From contig NVWP01000045.1 in NCBI GenBank assembly GCA_002733705.1, forward strand, positions 1-36,450: a stretch of 36,450 nt of DNA. Reading direction: 5' to 3'. Source of the DNA: Henriciella sp. (GTDB taxonomy: Bacteria; Pseudomonadota; Alphaproteobacteria; Caulobacterales; Hyphomonadaceae). The position numbers were made by a program, and so were the translations under genes. The notes beneath the pieces are model-generated. The model did not search any database. It worked only from the letters and a program-made list of their open reading frames with translations, and had not been told where the DNA came from. This document shows, one piece after another, positions 33,519 to 36,450 of the stretch (position 1 is the stretch's first letter; the number at the start of each line of letters is the position of its first letter).

Positions 33519-33553
33519 TCTCCCTTCTCCCGGACGCGACGGGAGAGGGGAGG
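33519..33553. repeat. Hairpin 1: 13-14 bp inverted repeat
   Basis: Left arm 33519-33532 (ends TTCTCCCG) pairs with the right arm starting at 33540 (CGGGAGAGGGG) around the loop GACGCGA. The stem is nearly perfect, with a T-G wobble near its middle and at its outer end. Confidence 0.8.
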
Positions 33554-33580
33554 TGCCCAACCTGGATAGGGCGCGGTGTC

Positions 33581-33651
33581 CGATCTTCTTTTTCCAGTCA
33601 AGGGTGAAATCCTTCGGACGCGAAGCGCCCTTGACTGGAAAAAGAAGATCG
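33581..33651. repeat. Hairpin 2: perfect 24-bp inverted repeat with inner hairpin
   Basis: Arms at 33581-33604 and 33628-33651 are exact reverse complements; they begin CGATCTTC and end GAAGATCG. The 23-base spacer has its own 5-bp hairpin, CTTCG-GACG-CGAAG (33612-33625). No T run follows on either strand, so it is not a standard terminator. Perfect arms of this length argue for a mobile or recently duplicated repeat unit. Confidence 0.85.
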
Positions 33652-33666
33652 AAAGAGGCTGGCTAT

Positions 33667-33695
33667 GGCCGAATGGCAGGGTCTGCCATTCGGCC
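33667..33695. repeat. Hairpin 3: perfect 13-bp inverted repeat
   Basis: GGCCGAATGGCAG (33667-33679) and CTGCCATTCGGCC (33683-33695) are exact reverse complements around a GGT loop. It begins 15 bp after hairpin 2. Confidence 0.85.
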
Positions 33696-33795
33696 TGAAT
33701 GCTATGAGAACGCACTTTTGAAACGAACGTGACAGCTTGGAAATATAAGGTAAGATTTCGACTTTGGGTTTTGTGAGATACGTAAGGTGGGCGAA

Positions 33796-34134
33796 ATGAA
33801 ACTTGTTGGGCTATTGGGCTTATCAGCTGCGCTGGTGCCGAACGCCTTCGGATTCTGTCGTGCTCCGTCATTCTATGAGACTCCGCCCGACCCACCTCGC
33901 TATGGCAAACCATCGGTGCCATTTTGCCTGATCGAATATTCCTATTCTGGCAGGCATACCTGTGACGACTGGGAACTCGAAAGTTATTTTTCGGAAGTTG
34001 AAGAATACACCAATTTGTTGGCGAGGTTTCTTCGTGACGTGGAGAACTATCAGAACGAAGTTGACTCTTTCGTTTCGGATTCAGTTCGGTTTGCAAAATG
34101 CGAGGCCGACGAAGTGATCAGCCAACACGAATAG
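33796..34134 (+). CDS. Secreted protein of unknown function, low G+C
   Basis: A 112-residue protein: signal peptide MKLVGLLGLSAALVPNAFG, then an aromatic/Pro-rich region (APSFYETPPDPPRYGKPSVP). A CLIEYSYSGRHTCDDWE segment follows, with two Cys that may form a disulfide, and then a helical C-terminal half with regularly spaced D, E, F and V suggestive of a coiled coil, with a last Cys in FAKCEADEV. I recall similar short hypothetical proteins in other proteobacteria but no function. ATG at 33796 has AAGGTGG upstream. Base composition is visibly lower in G+C than the flanks. Confidence 0.6.
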   Translation: MKLVGLLGLSAALVPNAFGFCRAPSFYETPPDPPRYGKPSVPFCLIEYSYSGRHTCDDWELESYFSEVEEYTNLLARFLRDVENYQNEVDSFVSDSVRFAKCEADEVISQHE

Positions 34135-34177
34135 GATGGCGAAATCTCCTGACGAAATTGAATGAGAAGATTGCGGT

Positions 34178-34789
34178 ATGCGAATAATTCGGAGTTGGTT
34201 TTGGTCGGTTCCACGGCCCCAAGAAAATTGGGCGCAGACGATAGTTCGGGTACTCGGCAATCTGTTCCGCATCGCGATATCCTTAGTCATCGCTCTTGTT
34301 GCTTTTTTGCTAGTTTATGCAGGCCTGAATTGGGTAGGTGATCAACAGCCGGAGCCGGTAGATTTGGTGACCGCGTATGTGGAAAACCGTACCCAATCGA
34401 ATGTAACAAAAGATGATGGCTCCCCAATTTGTTCAGACGAATACCCCCTCATCGTCGCGATTTTTAATCGCAGCGATCAAGCAATGAGTTCGATTGAATT
34501 AAATCTGGTAGCTAGAGAAAAAGGATCGGCGCGAAACACGTTGACGAGTTATTTCGAGAACCGAATCCAAATCGATGAAATACTACCTCCAAACTATGGC
34601 TACGTGTCGTGCTACTCGCACAAAGCAGCTCAAGAAGACAGCGAGCTAATTTTCTCTGCGGACTTCCACAGTTTCAACGTGAAATTTTTGCCTCCTCAGC
34701 CATGGATGCTGGAAGAGACTAACGGCTTTAAAATTGGTGAGAAAACCATCGGATTGGAACAGAAATTCGCGGTGCGCACCGTTCGTTGA
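34178..34789 (+). CDS. Single-pass membrane protein of unknown function, low G+C
   Basis: A 203-residue protein with an N-terminal amphipathic stretch containing Trp, a transmembrane helix (about 31-53, IAISLVIALVAFLLVYAG) and a larger extracytoplasmic domain. That domain has beta-like segments and Cys in SPICSDEYP and YVSCYSHK. The order IVAIFNRSDQAMSSIELNLVARE suggests an immunoglobulin-like or FxLYD-type beta sandwich, which is inference. No family is recognised. G+C is low (34501-34560 has 26 of 60). It lies 43 bp after the previous unknown gene and 6 bp from the convergent argG, and is probably co-transcribed with the former. Confidence 0.6.
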   Translation: MRIIRSWFWSVPRPQENWAQTIVRVLGNLFRIAISLVIALVAFLLVYAGLNWVGDQQPEPVDLVTAYVENRTQSNVTKDDGSPICSDEYPLIVAIFNRSDQAMSSIELNLVAREKGSARNTLTSYFENRIQIDEILPPNYGYVSCYSHKAAQEDSELIFSADFHSFNVKFLPPQPWMLEETNGFKIGEKTIGLEQKFAVRTVR

Positions 34790-34795
34790 TATGGC

Positions 34796-36034
34796 CTAGT
34801 TCTTCCCGGCCTTCCGATCCCGCCCAGCCAGTAGCCTCAGGCGCAGCGCGTTCAGCTTGATGAAGCCCTCCGCATCCTTCTGGTCATAGGCGCCGTGGTC
34901 GTCTTCGAAGGTGACGATCTTCTCGCTGTAGAGCGAGTAGGGCGATGAGCGGCCGATGAGATAGGCCTGGCCCTTATAGAGCTTGAGCGTGACCTCGCCG
35001 GTGACCCAGCGCTGGGAATAGTCGATGGCGGCCTGCAGCATTTCGCGCTCCGGGCTCCACCAGAAACCATTATAGATGAGTTCTGCATATTTCGGCATCA
35101 GCTCGTCCTTGAGGTGGGCGGCGCCCTTGTCGAGCGTCGCCTGTTCGATGCCGCGATGGGCGACGAGCAGGATGGTGCCGCCGGGCGTCTCATAGATGCC
35201 GCGCGACTTCATGCCGACAAAGCGGTTTTCCAGAAGGTCGAGGCGGCCGATGCCATGCTTCTTGCCATAGGCGTTGAGCGCGGTGAGGAGGGTCGCCGGG
35301 CTCATCTCCTCGCCATTGATGGAGACTGCGTCGCCCTTTTCGAAGCCGATGGTGATGACTTCAGGCTCATCCGGGGCGTCTTCCGGGCTGATCGTGCGCA
35401 TGTGGACGAATTCGGGGGCCGGCTCGGCCGGGTTTTCCAGCACCTTGCCCTCGGAAGAGGAGTGCAGGAGGTTCGCGTCGACCGAGAAGGGGGCTTCGCC
35501 GCGCTTGTCCTTGGTGATCTCGATGCCATGCTCCTCGGCAAAGGCGAGGAGGTCGGTGCGGGACTTGAAATCCCAGTCGCGCCAGGGGGCGATGACCTTG
35601 ATGTCCGGGTTGAGGCCGTAATAGCCAAGCTCAAAGCGGACCTGGTCATTGCCCTTGCCGGTCGCGCCATGACAGACCGCGTCGGCGCCGACCATGTCGG
35701 CAATCTCGATCTGGCGCTTTGAGATGAGCGGGCGGGCAATGGACGTGCCGAGCAGGTAGACGCCTTCATAGACGGCATTGGCGCGGAACATGGGGAAGAC
35801 ATAGTCGCGCACGAAATCCTCTCGCACATCCTCGATGAAGATGTTCTCAGGTTTCACCCCGGCGGCGAGCGCCTTCTTGCGCGCGGGCTCCAGCTCCTCG
35901 CCCTGGCCAAGGTCTGCGGTGAAGGTCACGACCTCGGCGCCGAACTCGGTCTGCAGCCATTTCAGGATGATCGAGGTGTCGAGGCCGCCGGAATAGGCGA
36001 GGACGACTTTCTTCGGCGCGTGTTTCGTGGCCAT
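34796..36034 (-). CDS. argG: Argininosuccinate synthase
   Basis: A 412-residue enzyme joining citrulline and aspartate with ATP to form argininosuccinate, the penultimate step of arginine biosynthesis. The P-loop-like ATP motif AYSGGLDTS is at 13-21. The citrulline/aspartate region has [19 protein letters not shown], and IAPWRDWDF and [19 protein letters not shown] complete the family. Length is normal. Start ATG at 36034 with GGAG upstream. No argH is adjacent. The promoter must lie in 36035-36120, before the terminator of the next minus-strand gene. Confidence 0.97.
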   Translation of the reverse strand: MATKHAPKKVVLAYSGGLDTSIILKWLQTEFGAEVVTFTADLGQGEELEPARKKALAAGVKPENIFIEDVREDFVRDYVFPMFRANAVYEGVYLLGTSIARPLISKRQIEIADMVGADAVCHGATGKGNDQVRFELGYYGLNPDIKVIAPWRDWDFKSRTDLLAFAEEHGIEITKDKRGEAPFSVDANLLHSSSEGKVLENPAEPAPEFVHMRTISPEDAPDEPEVITIGFEKGDAVSINGEEMSPATLLTALNAYGKKHGIGRLDLLENRFVGMKSRGIYETPGGTILLVAHRGIEQATLDKGAAHLKDELMPKYAELIYNGFWWSPEREMLQAAIDYSQRWVTGEVTLKLYKGQAYLIGRSSPYSLYSEKIVTFEDDHGAYDQKDAEGFIKLNALRLRLLAGRDRKAGKN

Positions 36035-36118
36035 GGGCGTGCTCCATCGGGGCAGGGGACAAACTGGCGCGCACCATATTCAGAAGCGGCGGCGGGGCAA
36101 GTGGCTTGTCCTGAGACG

Positions 36119-36145
36119 AAAAAGCCCCGGCGCGGCGGCCGGGGC
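36119..36145 (-). terminator. Rho-independent terminator for the right-edge gene
   Basis: GCCCCGG (36124-36130) pairs with CCGGGGC (36139-36145) around a G+C-rich loop. On the minus strand it is followed by TTTTT (36123-36119). It lies 27 bp after the stop of the CtaG-like gene and before argG. Confidence 0.85.
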
Positions 36146-36172
36146 GGGTGTCGGCAAAGGCGTGCGCATCGG

Positions 36173-36450
36173 TCAGGTGTCTTTCTGGTGGAGTCGGGTG
36201 AGGTAGTCATTGTACGCGTCGAGCTCAGGGTCGCCGTGTGCGTCGGCGCGACGGTCGGCGGCGACCGCTTGGGCGGTGTCGTCGCGGAACCAGCGGTGCA
36301 TGACGTAGATGAGCATCAGCAAGGTGGGGGCCTCGCCGTAGGACCAGGCCAGCCCGCCGGCGAGGCGCTGGTCTTCGATCGGGTCGATGCCCAGCGCGCT
36401 CGTCGGGCCGGCGAATTCGTCGATGAGGGTGGTGGTGGCCATCATCAGGA
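36173..36450 (-). CDS. Cytochrome c oxidase assembly (caa3 CtaG)/CopD-like membrane protein, C-terminal fragment
   Basis: The frame is open to the right edge (the base-36448 codon is coding), so this is the 3' end of a longer gene; the Met at 36445 may be internal. It shows DPIEDQRLAGGLAWSYGEAP followed by a hydrophobic helix (TLLMLIYVMHRWF). The tail ADRRADAHGDPELDAYNDYL matches the C-terminal signature of actinobacterial CtaG and CopD-CtaG fusion proteins from memory of the family. All 11 Asp codons are GAC and all 4 Tyr codons are TAC, unlike the mixed usage of argG. Copper insertion into oxidase is the likely role. Foreign origin or an assembly join is considered in the findings. Confidence 0.6.
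   Translation of the reverse strand, partial: LMMATTTLIDEFAGPTSALGIDPIEDQRLAGGLAWSYGEAPTLLMLIYVMHRWFRDDTAQAVAADRRADAHGDPELDAYNDYLTRLHQKDT

Larger units (their letters stand above)
33399..33795. other. Non-coding stretch with three successive hairpins
   Basis: About 397 bp without a credible gene. It holds a GCGCCGGCGC palindrome near 33448 and three strong hairpins (33519-33553, 33581-33651 and 33667-33695) listed separately. The last 100 bp become markedly A+T-richer and lead into the unknown gene at 33796. Apparent open frames crossing the hairpins on both strands are regarded as chance. Confidence 0.7.

Noticed and set aside
33581-33651. Terminator interpretation of the 24-bp hairpin
   Set aside because: Neither strand has a T run after the stem, and the arms are far longer than needed.
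33506-34096. 196-codon minus-strand frame over the hairpins and the first low-G+C gene
   Set aside because: It reads through three palindromes and lacks a ribosome site or domain; the plus-strand signal peptide gene is more convincing.

Overview
The window is about 36 kb of G+C-rich, gene-dense bacterial chromosome. The gene set points to an aerobic alphaproteobacterium, probably Hyphomonadaceae or Caulobacterales-like. The markers are a class I lysyl-tRNA synthetase, a single-chain indolepyruvate ferredoxin oxidoreductase, a NodT-type RND pump, DUF1801, DUF2332, DUF2147 and DUF4349 proteins, and many TTG or GTG starts behind good Shine-Dalgarno sites. The taxonomic placement is inference from gene content.

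Layout. 1-5.5 kb: a tripartite RND efflux operon, with the outer-membrane factor cut by the left edge. 5.6-8.8 kb: an M13 metallopeptidase lipoprotein with an EF-hand-like insertion and its terminator, then two small genes. 8.8-12.4 kb (minus strand): an MDR-type oxidoreductase, an OmpR-type two-component pair and a PepSY protein. 12.6-20.1 kb: a thiolase, a DUF2332 protein whose start may be ATC, a beta-lactamase-fold serine hydrolase coupled to an Lrp/AsnC regulator, and divergently the large 2-oxoacid (indolepyruvate) ferredoxin oxidoreductase. 20.2-23.0 kb (minus): a lipoprotein, class I LysRS and a membrane diguanylate cyclase. 23.1-24.0 kb: bfd and bfr behind a Fur-like operator. 24.0-27.1 kb (minus): a GST, an alpha/beta hydrolase, an SCP2 protein and a secreted ChaN/EreA-like protein. 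27.2-32.7 kb: an acyl-CoA carboxylase beta subunit, a DUF4349 lipoprotein overlapping a pseudouridine synthase tail to tail, a lipoprotein and two GNAT acetyltransferases. 32.7-33.4 kb: a DUF2147 protein and a 42-residue membrane peptide. 33.4-34.8 kb: a non-coding stretch with three consecutive hairpins, then two lower-G+C genes of unknown function. 34.8-36.0 kb: argG. 36.1-36.45 kb: the tail of a CtaG/CopD-like membrane protein that looks actinobacterial.

How the genes fit together. Most of the window is ordinary chromosome: efflux, amino- and fatty-acid catabolism (thiolase, Lrp with oxoacid oxidoreductase, acyl-CoA carboxylase, SCP2), iron storage (Bfd-Bfr), envelope sensing (PepSY plus two-component system) and translation (LysRS, pseudouridine synthase). 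I did not find a complete new defence or mobile system. The stretches least explained by known genes are the triple-hairpin region with the adjoining A+T-richer gene pair (33.5-34.8 kb), the four phased 11-bp repeats beside a DnaA box (30.58-30.65 kb), and the foreign-looking fragment at the right edge.
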